12,220 bases of DNA from positions 1 through 12,220 of the forward strand of contig JAMCZP010000149.1 in assembly GCA_023485185.1 (NCBI GenBank), read 5' to 3'. The position numbers and the translations under genes are program-made. The DNA is from Gammaproteobacteria bacterium. Lineage in GTDB: Bacteria > Pseudomonadota > Gammaproteobacteria > Pseudomonadales > Halomonadaceae. How positions within the stretch are numbered: the stretch's first letter is position 1; each line of letters begins with the position of its first letter. Shown here one piece after another: positions 1 to 7,279 of this stretch. The notes under the pieces were generated by a model, which was not told the DNA's origin, did no database searches, and worked only from the letters and a program-made list of their open reading frames with translations.

Positions 1-638
1 TTGAAGCCCGACAACTGGCCTGTGAACGTGATGATCGCTGGTTATTTCAGGGGCTCGATCTCAATATTTGCAGCGGTGAGATCGTCCGTATTGAAGGGCC
101 AAACGGCAGTGGCAAAACAACGCTGCTTAAAATCCTCTCCGGGCAGCTCGGCGACTACCAAGGCGAACTCTTCTGGAATGGCGCGGCGATGAAGGATGCG
201 CGTGAACATTTTCTCGCCAATTTACTCTATCTAGGACACGCCCCAGGGATTAAATCAGGCCTAACTCCTCTAGAGAATTTAGCTTGGTATCAGGCGCTTA
301 GTGGGGCAAGTCACTTTGGTGGCACCAGTAACAAGCGCAGTGATAACGAAGAACAGCGTCTTGAAGCGCTAGAAAATGTGGGTTTAGCGGGCTTTGAGGA
401 CGTGCCCGCAGGGCAGCTTTCAGCCGGGCAGCAGCGGCGGGTAGCACTCGCACGCTTAACCTTAACGCCGCGTGCGCTGTGGGTACTGGACGAGCCGTTC
501 ACCGCGATTGACCGAGACGGGGTGGCGGCCCTTGAACAGCAACTGATCGCCCATGCTCAGGCAGGTGGCTGCGTAATAGTTACCACTCACCACGAGTTAA
601 CCGCCTCCCCACTGCTGAGGCGCATAGCGCTGGCTTAG
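1..638 (+). CDS. ccmA: Haem exporter ATP-binding protein CcmA (5' end just outside window)
   Basis: This is the ATPase subunit of the CcmABCD complex, which drives release of haem-loaded CcmE at the inner membrane. The reading frame is open from position 3, giving 211 codons before the TAG at 636-638. The family is about 205-215 residues, so only a few N-terminal codons are missing. The Walker A motif GPNGSGKT is encoded at about 96-119. The ABC signature (LSAGQQRR) begins at 417. Walker B with the catalytic glutamate (LDEP) lies at about 486-497, followed by an H-loop histidine in TTHHE near the end. The first visible residues (EARQLACERD) match the start of E. coli CcmA closely as I remember it. 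An internal ATG at 189 would cut off Walker A and is not the start. The promoter of the operon is not in the window. Identification is firm. Confidence 0.96.
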   Translation, partial: EARQLACERDDRWLFQGLDLNICSGEIVRIEGPNGSGKTTLLKILSGQLGDYQGELFWNGAAMKDAREHFLANLLYLGHAPGIKSGLTPLENLAWYQALSGASHFGGTSNKRSDNEEQRLEALENVGLAGFEDVPAGQLSAGQQRRVALARLTLTPRALWVLDEPFTAIDRDGVAALEQQLIAHAQAGGCVIVTTHHELTASPLLRRIALA

Positions 639-644
639 AAGGAG
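639..644 (+). promoter_or_regulatory. Strong Shine-Dalgarno (AAGGAG) after ccmA
   Basis: AAGGAG directly follows the ccmA stop codon and sits 6 bases before a TTG at 651, which is in frame with ccmB. Spacing and sequence are near ideal. It either starts a ccmB product with 40 extra N-terminal residues, or loads ribosomes that re-start at the conserved ATG at 771. Confidence 0.6.
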
Positions 645-770
645 ATACGGTTGCATAAGACAGGGCTGCACGAGACAAGCGGGCACCGTTCATCACTGGA
701 GACTGCAAGTCGGTCAGATAGCGCTTTGGCGGCGCCGGTTAGGCCACTGCTAGAGCACAATGGTGGGTTG

Positions 771-1439
771 ATGATTGCGGTAAAAGCCACGCTAATACGT
801 GACTTGACGCTACTGCTTAGACGCCGTGGCGAGGTGTTAAATCCACTGGTATTTTTTGCGCTGGTGATCACGCTATTTCCAATCGCTATTTCACCAGACC
901 CTGAACTGTTAGCGACCATCGCGCCAGGTTTGCTATGGGTGGCAGCGCTATTAGCCGCGCTACTCTCTTTAGATAGTCTGTTCCGCAGTGATTATGACGA
1001 CGGCAGCCTAGAGCAGCTGCTATTGGCACCGCAGCCGTTGGCTGCGCTGAGTTTGGCAAAAGTGGCGGTGCATTGGTTGCTGACCGGGTTGCCATTGGCG
1101 CTGATGGCGCCAGTGTTGGGCATTATGCTGGCACTGCCAGCGGGTAGTTACGCGGTGCTGGCGGTGTCGCTTGCATTGGGGACGGCCAGTTTAAGTCTGA
1201 TTGGCGCGATTGGCGCGGCGTTAACCGTCGGTTTGGCCCGTGGTGGCGTGTTGTTGTCACTGCTGGTATTGCCACTCTATATCCCGGTATTAATTTTTGG
1301 CGCAGGTGCAGTGCAGGCCGCTATTTTGGGCGACGGTGTGTCTGCACACTTGGCAATTTTGGGCGCGCTGCTCGCCGCTGCGCTGATGTTGGCGCCGTGG
1401 GCAATTGCGGCATCGCTGCGTATCAGTATTAACGGTTAA
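771..1439 (+). CDS. ccmB: Haem exporter membrane protein CcmB
   Basis: CcmB is the membrane permease subunit that pairs with CcmA in the CcmABCD complex. From the ATG at 771 it is 222 residues, against about 220 in E. coli and Pseudomonas. Its N-terminus lines up with the family start (an amphipathic stretch, then [13 protein letters not shown]). The cytoplasmic motif DGSLEQL is at about residues 77-83. About six hydrophobic segments follow one another (roughly 22-40, 50-68, 95-119, 125-150, 155-180, 195-217), with the conserved [16 protein letters not shown] before the last ones. The C-terminus ASLRISING resembles that of E. coli CcmB. The start is uncertain: a TTG at 651 in the same frame has a much better Shine-Dalgarno and would give 262 residues, while the site before 771 (GGTGGG) is weak. 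I chose 771 because of family length. Confidence 0.93.
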   Translation: MIAVKATLIRDLTLLLRRRGEVLNPLVFFALVITLFPIAISPDPELLATIAPGLLWVAALLAALLSLDSLFRSDYDDGSLEQLLLAPQPLAALSLAKVAVHWLLTGLPLALMAPVLGIMLALPAGSYAVLAVSLALGTASLSLIGAIGAALTVGLARGGVLLSLLVLPLYIPVLIFGAGAVQAAILGDGVSAHLAILGALLAAALMLAPWAIAASLRISING

Positions 1440-1453
1440 GGATAGGACTCGCT

Positions 1454-2206
1454 ATGTGGGCCTTTATACATAAGCTGGGATCACCCAAGTGGTTCTATGG
1501 CATTAGTGCCAAATTACAGCCTTGGTTTTGGGCCGCAGCAGCACTGCTATTGGTCACGGGAACGCTGTGGGGGCTGGCGTTCGCCCCTGCCGACTACCAG
1601 CAGGGCAACAGCTTTCGGATTATCTACGTGCATGTGCCAGCGGCCTTTTTAGCCCAGTCAATTTTTATCTCCATGGCGGTATCAGGCCTAGTGTTTATGG
1701 TCTGGAAAATTAAAGTGGCGGATATGGCGGCGGCGGTAATGGCACCTTTAGGTGCGGGCATGACCTTTGTCGCGCTGTTTTCAGGCGCCGTTTGGGGGGT
1801 GCCGACCTGGGGTACCTGGTGGATGTGGGATGCGCGTCTCACCTCAATGCTGATCCTGCTGTTTCTGTATTTAGGCGTGATTGCCCTGCGTGGTGCTTTT
1901 ACCAGTCGCGATAGTGCATCAAGGGCAGCCTCAGTGCTTGCCATGGTCGGTGTGATCAACATCCCAATCATCAAATATTCAGTGGACTGGTGGTACACCC
2001 TGCACCAGCCAGCCACCTTTACCCTTACCTCTCGGCCCACGATGCCCACCGAAATGTGGCTACCGCTAGCGATAATGGTATTGGGTTTCTACAGCTTTTT
2101 TATTGCCCTAACGCTGATGCGTACCCGTAGCGAAATTCTGCGACGTGAAGCAAATAAGCGCTGGGTGCAAGATATGGTAGTAGGCCAAGTAGAGGAGAAG
2201 CGTTAA
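1454..2206 (+). CDS. ccmC: Haem handling protein CcmC (WWD family)
   Basis: CcmC is an inner-membrane protein that presents haem at the periplasmic face for covalent attachment to CcmE. The product is 250 residues with six hydrophobic segments. The tryptophan-rich WWD motif ([12 protein letters not shown]) lies at residues 119-130. The two haem-ligand histidines are H60 (in YVHVP) and H184 (in TLHQP), the same numbers as in E. coli CcmC. The start is supported by AGGA six bases upstream and by this numbering. The stop shares one base with the ccmD start (TAATG), which suggests coupled translation. Confidence 0.97.
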   Translation: MWAFIHKLGSPKWFYGISAKLQPWFWAAAALLLVTGTLWGLAFAPADYQQGNSFRIIYVHVPAAFLAQSIFISMAVSGLVFMVWKIKVADMAAAVMAPLGAGMTFVALFSGAVWGVPTWGTWWMWDARLTSMLILLFLYLGVIALRGAFTSRDSASRAASVLAMVGVINIPIIKYSVDWWYTLHQPATFTLTSRPTMPTEMWLPLAIMVLGFYSFFIALTLMRTRSEILRREANKRWVQDMVVGQVEEKR

Positions 2207-2451
2207 TGGCATTTGCCTCTTTTGCCGAATTCTTAGCGATGGGTGGTCATGCGCCCTATGTGTGGTCTGCTTGGTGCGTAACGGCGCTGCTGCTGCTGTT
2301 AATTGTTTGGCATGCACGGGTTGAATACCGTCAGTTGATTAATGGCGTGAAACGCCGGGTGCGGCGTGAAAGAGCCCGCTCAACAAGCGCGGCGCCGCAG
2401 AATGCCGCCCAATTTAATTCAGTGGAAGGGGGAATGCGCGATGACGCCTAA
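2206..2451 (+). CDS. ccmD: Haem exporter accessory protein CcmD
   Basis: CcmD is a small membrane protein that helps CcmABC release holo-CcmE. The product is 81 residues, somewhat longer than the 69 of E. coli. The family signature MGGHAPYVW is at residues 12-20 and leads into a single membrane segment at about 18-36. A very basic stretch with many arginines follows (about residues 47-57), then a low-complexity tail. AGAGGAGA at 2191-2198 serves as ribosome binding site, and the start overlaps the ccmC stop by one base. The last 11 bases overlap ccmE. Identity comes from position, the signature and topology. Confidence 0.92.
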   Translation: MAFASFAEFLAMGGHAPYVWSAWCVTALLLLLIVWHARVEYRQLINGVKRRVRRERARSTSAAPQNAAQFNSVEGGMRDDA

Positions 2452-2950
2452 ACGTAAACAGAAGCTATTCGTCATTTTGGGCTTGGTGTCACTAACGGCC
2501 ATTGCGGTGGGACTAACGCTGTATGCGCTGCGCTCCAACATCAATCTGTTTTTCAGCCCGGTACAGATAGCCCAGGGTGATGCCCCTATGGAGCGGCAAA
2601 TTCGTGCGGGTGGGATGGTCAAAGAGGGTTCAGTTTCCCGTGATCCTGAGAGTCTCGACGTTGAATTTACCGTAACAGACTACGTGGATGACTTGCAGGT
2701 TTACTACAGCGGGATTCTGCCGGATCTATTCCGTGAAGGCCAAGGCGTAGTAGTGGTCGGTGAACTGCAAAGCGATGGTCGTCTATATGCCGATAAAGTG
2801 CTCGCCCGTCATGATGAGAACTATATGCCACCAGAAGTGGCGCAGGCGTTAGAAGAGGCAGGATATTCCCCCGCTGATTTTCAGGCCAAAGCCGCTGAAG
2901 TAGGTAAACGCCTAGAAGCAGAAGGTGTGCCGCAAGCCAGCGAGTATTAA
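2441..2950 (+). CDS. ccmE: Periplasmic haem chaperone CcmE
   Basis: CcmE binds haem covalently through a histidine and passes it to the CcmF/H synthetase. From the ATG at 2441 it has 169 residues. It has a basic N-terminus, one membrane anchor at about residues 10-29, then the conserved YALRSNI. A beta-rich OB-fold domain follows, with [14 protein letters not shown] at about 92-105. The haem-attaching histidine is H124 in [13 protein letters not shown], with the conserved tyrosine Y128 four residues later. The C-terminal tail beyond about residue 140 is variable, as usual. The start at 2441 has a purine-rich site (GGAAGGGGGA) 7 bases upstream. An in-frame ATG at 2366 would add a basic non-family stretch inside ccmD and is unlikely. 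Confidence 0.97.
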   Translation: MTPKRKQKLFVILGLVSLTAIAVGLTLYALRSNINLFFSPVQIAQGDAPMERQIRAGGMVKEGSVSRDPESLDVEFTVTDYVDDLQVYYSGILPDLFREGQGVVVVGELQSDGRLYADKVLARHDENYMPPEVAQALEEAGYSPADFQAKAAEVGKRLEAEGVPQASEY

Positions 2951-2961
2951 TCAGTGGTTTC

Positions 2962-2979
2962 TTAACCCTTATCGGTTAA
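2962..2979 (+). repeat. Small inverted repeat between ccmE and ccmF
   Basis: TTAACC (2962-2967) and GGTTAA (2974-2979) are perfect reverse complements around a 6-base loop. They sit in the 66 bp gap between ccmE and ccmF. There is no T-run after the stem, so it is not a typical intrinsic terminator. The stem is short and AT-rich, and chance is possible. Confidence 0.3.
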
Positions 2980-3016
2980 CTGGCTTGCCATACCGCCGTG
3001 CTAGTTCGGAGCGAAA

Positions 3017-5026
3017 ATGTTAATCAAAATGATTCCTGAAATTGGCCACTTTGCGCTTATTGTGGCGTTGCTTATGGCGGTCGTGCAGTCGGTAATGCCG
3101 CTGGCCGGTGCTGCCACTCGCCGCCCGCTGTGGATGGCCTACGGCCGTCCTATGGCAGCAGGGCAGTTTCTATTTGTCGCCATCGCTTACGCCTGTTTGA
3201 CCACAAGTTACATGCTGGATGACTTTAGCGTGGCGAACGTGGCCAATAATTCCAACTCGCTGCTGCCGTGGTACTACAAGTTCAGTGCTGTGTGGGGTAA
3301 CCATGAAGGCTCCGTGCTGCTGTGGAGCCTGATGCTCGCGGGCTGGGGCTTTGTGGCCGGGCAATTTTCCAATAACTTGCCGCGCGATATGGTCGCCCGT
3401 GTCATGGGCGTGATGGGCATGGTATGCGTCGGCTTTTTACTGTTTATTCTGTTTACATCTAACCCGTTTGAGCGGCTATTGCCTAACATGCCCCAAGACG
3501 GTGCCGATCTTAATCCGCTGCTGCAAGACTTCGGGCTGATCGTTCACCCGCCCATGCTTTACATGGGCTATGTCGGTTTTTCTGTGGTGTTTGCGTTTGC
3601 AATCGCGGCGCTACTGGGTGGCCGGTTAGACGCGGCCTGGACCCGTTGGGCGCGGCCCTGGACCAATTTAGCCTGGGCGTTTCTGACCGTGGGTATTGCA
3701 CTGGGCAGTTGGTGGGCTTACTACGAGCTTGGCTGGGGCGGCTGGTGGTTCTGGGATCCGGTTGAAAACGCCTCACTGCTGCCTTGGCTAACAGGCACTG
3801 CGCTGATGCATTCGCTGGCGGTCACGGAGAAGCGTGGCTCATTTAAAAGCTGGACCGTGCTGCTGGCGATTTCAACCTTTTCGCTATCGCTAATGGGGAC
3901 GTTCTTAGTGCGCTCCGGGGTGCTTACCTCGGTGCATGCGTTTGCCAACGATCCTGCCCGTGGCTTCTTTATCTTAATGCTGCTGGCGATCACTGTGACG
4001 CTGTCGTTGCTGGTATTTGCCCTGCGTGCGCCGCGAGTCAGTCATAAAGTGGGTTTCAACTGGCTCTCCCGGGATGCGCTACTGCTGGTAAATAATATTT
4101 TCCTGGTGATTATGACGGTCACTGTATTACTCGGCACTGTCTATCCGCTGATTCTGGACTCTTTAGGGCTAGGTAAAATCAGTGTCGGCCCTCCCTATTT
4201 TAATGCGTTGTTTGTGCCACTCACCGTAGTGATGTGTATCTTCATGGGGCTGGGTTCGGTCGCCCGTTGGAAAGGTATGGAAGGGCGTGTGTTGGTACGC
4301 AAGCTCTGGCTGGCGGGCGCTGCCGCGCTGGTGCTCGGTATTTTAATGCCGTTGCTGTACCGCGGTGAATGGGATCTGTGGGTCTCGCTCGGCATTGTGT
4401 CTGCGCTGTGGATTGTACTGCCCATGGTGCGGGATCTGTTTGATAAAACTCGCCACGCCAGTTCGTTTATTGCCGGGTTGCGCAAACTCTCGCTGGCCTA
4501 TTGGGGCATGGTGCTGGGGCATGTGGGCGTGGCGGTGACCATCGTAGGTGTTGCCGTGGTCTCCAACTACAACATTGAGCGTAATGTGCGCATGTCGCCG
4601 GGCACATCAGTAGAGGTGGCGGGCTACCAGTTCACCATGACGGAGCTGATTGATCGTCGCGGGCCTAACTTTTTGGCGGATACCTCCATTATTGAAGTGC
4701 AGCGTGGCGAGACGGGTCGCAGCTTTACCATGCGCCCTGAAAAGCGTCTCTATCTTGCCACTGGCATGCCGATGACCCAGGTTGCGCTTCGCCCAGGGTT
4801 CTTCCGCGACCTTTATGTCGCTATGGGTGAAGACCTTGGCGATGGTAGTTGGGCGATGCGTGTTCAATATAAACCATTTGTACGCTGGCTATGGCTGGGT
4901 GGTTTATTAATGGCCTTTGGCGGAGTGCTGGCGGTGCTCGACAAGCGCTATCGCCGCACTTCGGTCGCGCGGGATACCGCTAAGGTGGCTGCTAAACCTC
5001 CAGCAACCCAGGAGGCCGTGGTATGA
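3017..5026 (+). CDS. ccmF: Cytochrome c haem lyase subunit CcmF
   Basis: CcmF is the large membrane subunit of the holocytochrome c synthetase. It takes haem from CcmE and, with CcmH and CcmI, ligates it to CXXCH motifs of apocytochromes. The product has 669 residues (647 in E. coli) and many membrane segments. The WWD motif (WGGWWFWDPVENAS) spans residues 240-253. Four conserved histidines are present: H177 (IVHPP), H265 (LMHSL), H307 (SVHAF) and H502 (LGHVG), corresponding to the haem-ligand histidines H173, H261, H303 and H491 of E. coli. A large periplasmic loop at about 520-615 precedes the last membrane segment. The start has CGGAG 6 bases upstream. The stop overlaps ccmG in an ATGA junction. 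Confidence 0.97.
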   Translation: MLIKMIPEIGHFALIVALLMAVVQSVMPLAGAATRRPLWMAYGRPMAAGQFLFVAIAYACLTTSYMLDDFSVANVANNSNSLLPWYYKFSAVWGNHEGSVLLWSLMLAGWGFVAGQFSNNLPRDMVARVMGVMGMVCVGFLLFILFTSNPFERLLPNMPQDGADLNPLLQDFGLIVHPPMLYMGYVGFSVVFAFAIAALLGGRLDAAWTRWARPWTNLAWAFLTVGIALGSWWAYYELGWGGWWFWDPVENASLLPWLTGTALMHSLAVTEKRGSFKSWTVLLAISTFSLSLMGTFLVRSGVLTSVHAFANDPARGFFILMLLAITVTLSLLVFALRAPRVSHKVGFNWLSRDALLLVNNIFLVIMTVTVLLGTVYPLILDSLGLGKISVGPPYFNALFVPLTVVMCIFMGLGSVARWKGMEGRVLVRKLWLAGAAALVLGILMPLLYRGEWDLWVSLGIVSALWIVLPMVRDLFDKTRHASSFIAGLRKLSLAYWGMVLGHVGVAVTIVGVAVVSNYNIERNVRMSPGTSVEVAGYQFTMTELIDRRGPNFLADTSIIEVQRGETGRSFTMRPEKRLYLATGMPMTQVALRPGFFRDLYVAMGEDLGDGSWAMRVQYKPFVRWLWLGGLLMAFGGVLAVLDKRYRRTSVARDTAKVAAKPPATQEAVV

Positions 5027-5550
5027 AGCGACGGTTGCTACTGCTATTGCTGCCAGTTGGCTTTTTAGGCTTGGCGCTGTTTTTTTACCAGGGTCTTTAT
5101 CTGGACCCCTCGCAGCGCGATTCAGCGCTAATGGCCCGTGCGTTTCCCGCTTTTGAGGCCACTACCCTGCGCGATGAAAATCAGCGTGTCGACGAAACGT
5201 TGTTTGAAGGCGAAATGACGCTAGTTAACGTATGGGGTGAATGGTGCCCGGCGTGCAAGCAGGAAATGCCGCAGCTGCTAGGGCTGGCTGATCAAGGAAT
5301 TCGCATGGTGGGGGTTAACTACCGGGATACCCGCGAGAAAGGCATGCAGTTTCTCAGTGAGTTTGGCGATCCGTTTGAAACCAATATTTTCGATCCAGAT
5401 GGCGAGCTAGGGTTTGATCTAGGTGTATACGGCGCCCCAGAAACGTTTCTTGTCGATGCCGACGGCGTGATTCGCTATCACCACAAGGGCTACGTATCGC
5501 CTGAAGATGTACGCGATCGGATTTTGCCGGAGGTGGAAAAATGGCGTTAA
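5023..5550 (+). CDS. ccmG: Thiol:disulfide oxidoreductase CcmG (DsbE)
   Basis: CcmG is a membrane-anchored periplasmic thioredoxin-like protein that passes reducing power from the DsbD/CcdA pathway toward CcmH and apocytochrome c. It has 175 residues. A signal anchor lies at about residues 5-22. A thioredoxin fold follows, with the active site WCPAC (C75 and C78) and the cis-proline loop GAPETFLVD (P139). The conserved periplasmic stretch after the anchor (DPSQRDSALMARAFPAF) is typical of the DsbE branch. Residues before the first cysteine are Gly-Glu (VWGEWCPAC), where E. coli has Ala-Thr. An AGGAGG site at 5010-5015 stands 7 bases before the ATG. The gene overlaps ccmF by 4 bases and ccmH by 10. 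Confidence 0.96.
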   Translation: MKRRLLLLLLPVGFLGLALFFYQGLYLDPSQRDSALMARAFPAFEATTLRDENQRVDETLFEGEMTLVNVWGEWCPACKQEMPQLLGLADQGIRMVGVNYRDTREKGMQFLSEFGDPFETNIFDPDGELGFDLGVYGAPETFLVDADGVIRYHHKGYVSPEDVRDRILPEVEKWR

Positions 5551-6011
5551 TACGTTCTTGCGCAGCGTTGTTGCTGTTACTGCTTGCTGCCAGTGCAATG
5601 GCGGGTGGCATTGAGGTACGTGAGTTTGATGACCCGGTCATGGAGAAGCGCTATCGCGATTTAACCGCCTCCATGCGCTGCCCGCTGTGTGAAAACCAAG
5701 CCATTGATGACTCAGATGCGCCTATCTCTGGCGATATGCGTGATCGTGTCTACTTACTTTTGCAGGATGGTCAGTCGGATATCGAAATCGTTGATCACAT
5801 GGTGCAGCGTTTTGGTGAGTACATTCTCTATAACCCGCGCTTAGAAAACCGCACTTATCTACTTTGGGGGCTGCCCATTGCGCTGGTGTTGTTAGGAACA
5901 ATAGTGGTCGTGATGATGGTACGTGCTCGCCGCAACGCGTCTGCTAAAGCGCTGAGCGCCGAAGAGCGCGCGCGCTTAGATGCTTTAATCAACCGTGAGA
6001 GGTCTTCATGA
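5541..6011 (+). CDS. ccmH: Cytochrome c maturation protein CcmH (short form)
   Basis: CcmH is a periplasm-facing thiol protein that reduces or holds the apocytochrome cysteines and partners CcmF and CcmI. It has 156 residues. A signal peptide of about 21 residues ends at ASAMA. The conserved active site MRCPLCENQ carries C47 and C50 and is followed by the family stretch DSDAPISGDMR. A membrane segment lies at about 106-127. It corresponds to the N-terminal half of the fused E. coli CcmH; the C-terminal half is the separate ccmI downstream. GGAGG at 5529-5533 is the ribosome binding site, 7 bases before the ATG, within the end of ccmG. The stop overlaps ccmI in an ATGA junction. Confidence 0.96.
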   Translation: MALIRSCAALLLLLLAASAMAGGIEVREFDDPVMEKRYRDLTASMRCPLCENQAIDDSDAPISGDMRDRVYLLLQDGQSDIEIVDHMVQRFGEYILYNPRLENRTYLLWGLPIALVLLGTIVVVMMVRARRNASAKALSAEERARLDALINRERSS

Positions 6012-7255
6012 CGCTGCTCTGGATTGCGATTGCCGTTTTACTGCTCCCCGCCCTATGGCTGCTGGTATCGCCGCTCAGAAATGCGCGCGACTTACATGAT
6101 CAACTGCACGACTTTGAAGTAAACGACACCTCTGCAGAGCAAAACGTGGCCATCTTCAGGCGCCGCTTGGCGTCGTTAGAAGCTGCCCGGGAGCGCGGGG
6201 ATATTGACACTGAGCGCTTTGAAGAAGACCGCCTGGAGCTTGAGCGTAGCCTGCTGGAAGACACCGAAGTGACAGTGCGCCGACCACTCAAGTCAGCCAG
6301 TTCTGGTCGTCTGGTGGTGCCGGTTGTGATGGTCGCTGTCGTTGTGATTAGTGTGCTTTGGTACCAGCAAGAGGGAGCAGAAGGTGATCTGACCCTACTA
6401 GCGGTTCAAGAAGAAGTGCAGAATGACCCCGAGGGATCGCTCGCTATGTATATTGAGCGCATGGAGGAGCAGGCTGCCCGGCAGCCGAATAATCCGAATG
6501 TGTGGAGTACGCTATTTCCACTTTACCGTGAAATCGGGCAGCCGGATCAAGCGGTGAATGCCCTTGAGCGGCTAATTGAGATTGAGGGGCGTATCGCGCC
6601 GTTGCTCGCGCAGCTCGCGCAAATTCGCTTCTTTGTTGCTGGGCGTGAACTTACTGACGAGGTTCAGGCGCTGGTAGACGAAACCCTTGAGCAAGACCCC
6701 CGCCAGCCAACGGTACTGGGCATGCTGGGCATTCATGCTTTTGACAATGGCGATTATGAGCAGGCGATTGATCGCTGGCGCCGGGCGGTAGCCAATATTG
6801 AAGACCCCAATACCGCCGCCTCGTTACGCGAAGGTATTCGCGTGGCCCAGGAGCGAATGGGCGTTGCGCCCGAAGAAGCCGCGGTGGAAGCCGCCGAGAG
6901 CACCGGTATCCGGGTAACGGTATCGTTAGACGAGCGGCTTGCAGAGCGCGTTAGCGACGACGATACGGTGTTTATCACCGCCCGTGATCTTGATGGTGAA
7001 CTGCCGCCATTGGCGGTGGTGCAGGCGCTCGTCTCTGAGCTGCCGATGACCGTGGTGTTAGATAACAGCGTGGCCATGTCGCCCCAGGCGCAAATCTCCC
7101 AGGTGCGTGAAGCACGCTTAATGGTACGTGTTTCGCCTTCAGGCCAAGCGACTCCGCAGCCCGGTGATCTGTTTGGCGATCTTGAGGGGGTTAGCGTAGG
7201 CCCAATAGATGAAGATGAAGCCGCCGAAGTGGTGATTAACCGTGTATTTGAATAA
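6008..7255 (+). CDS. ccmI: Cytochrome c maturation TPR protein CcmI
   Basis: CcmI is a membrane-bound apocytochrome c chaperone that delivers the substrate to the CcmF/H haem lyase. The product has 415 residues. The first membrane segment is at about 3-20. A cytoplasmic charged loop (about 44-85) contains the conserved heptad-like region around RRRLASLEAARERGDID. A second membrane segment is at about 102-118. The periplasmic part has tetratricopeptide-like repeats at about 163-196 and 233-266. A C-terminal beta-rich domain from about residue 297 (VTVSLDERLAE, VFITARD) is typical of the longer CcmI proteins. The start overlaps the ccmH stop by 4 bases. It is the last ccm gene seen; smc starts 24 bp later. 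Confidence 0.93.
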   Translation: MTLLWIAIAVLLLPALWLLVSPLRNARDLHDQLHDFEVNDTSAEQNVAIFRRRLASLEAARERGDIDTERFEEDRLELERSLLEDTEVTVRRPLKSASSGRLVVPVVMVAVVVISVLWYQQEGAEGDLTLLAVQEEVQNDPEGSLAMYIERMEEQAARQPNNPNVWSTLFPLYREIGQPDQAVNALERLIEIEGRIAPLLAQLAQIRFFVAGRELTDEVQALVDETLEQDPRQPTVLGMLGIHAFDNGDYEQAIDRWRRAVANIEDPNTAASLREGIRVAQERMGVAPEEAAVEAAESTGIRVTVSLDERLAERVSDDDTVFITARDLDGELPPLAVVQALVSELPMTVVLDNSVAMSPQAQISQVREARLMVRVSPSGQATPQPGDLFGDLEGVSVGPIDEDEAAEVVINRVFE

Positions 7256-7268
7256 CTGTAACGGGAAC

Positions 7269-7279
7269 GCCGCTTCGGC
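7269..7279 (+). repeat. Tiny hairpin abutting the smc start
   Basis: GCCG-CTT-CGGC forms a 4 bp GC stem with a 3-base loop, ending at the base before the smc ATG. No good Shine-Dalgarno is seen in the normal window; the nearest purine run (GGGA at 7263-7266) is 13 bases away. The element is too small to be sure it matters. Confidence 0.25.

Noticed and set aside
1..192. A 63-residue plus-strand reading frame at the window start
   Set aside because: It is a different frame from ccmA; the frame from position 3 gives conserved CcmA sequence including Walker A.
1..638. Suspicion that ccmA is truncated or frameshifted because its first in-frame ATG is at 189
   Set aside because: The frame is open to the window edge and reads as normal CcmA from its first residues; the real start is simply just outside.
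2366..2440. Longer ccmE start at 2366
   Set aside because: It would add 25 basic residues that are the ccmD coding region in another frame; 2441 has a ribosome binding site and matches the family N-terminus.
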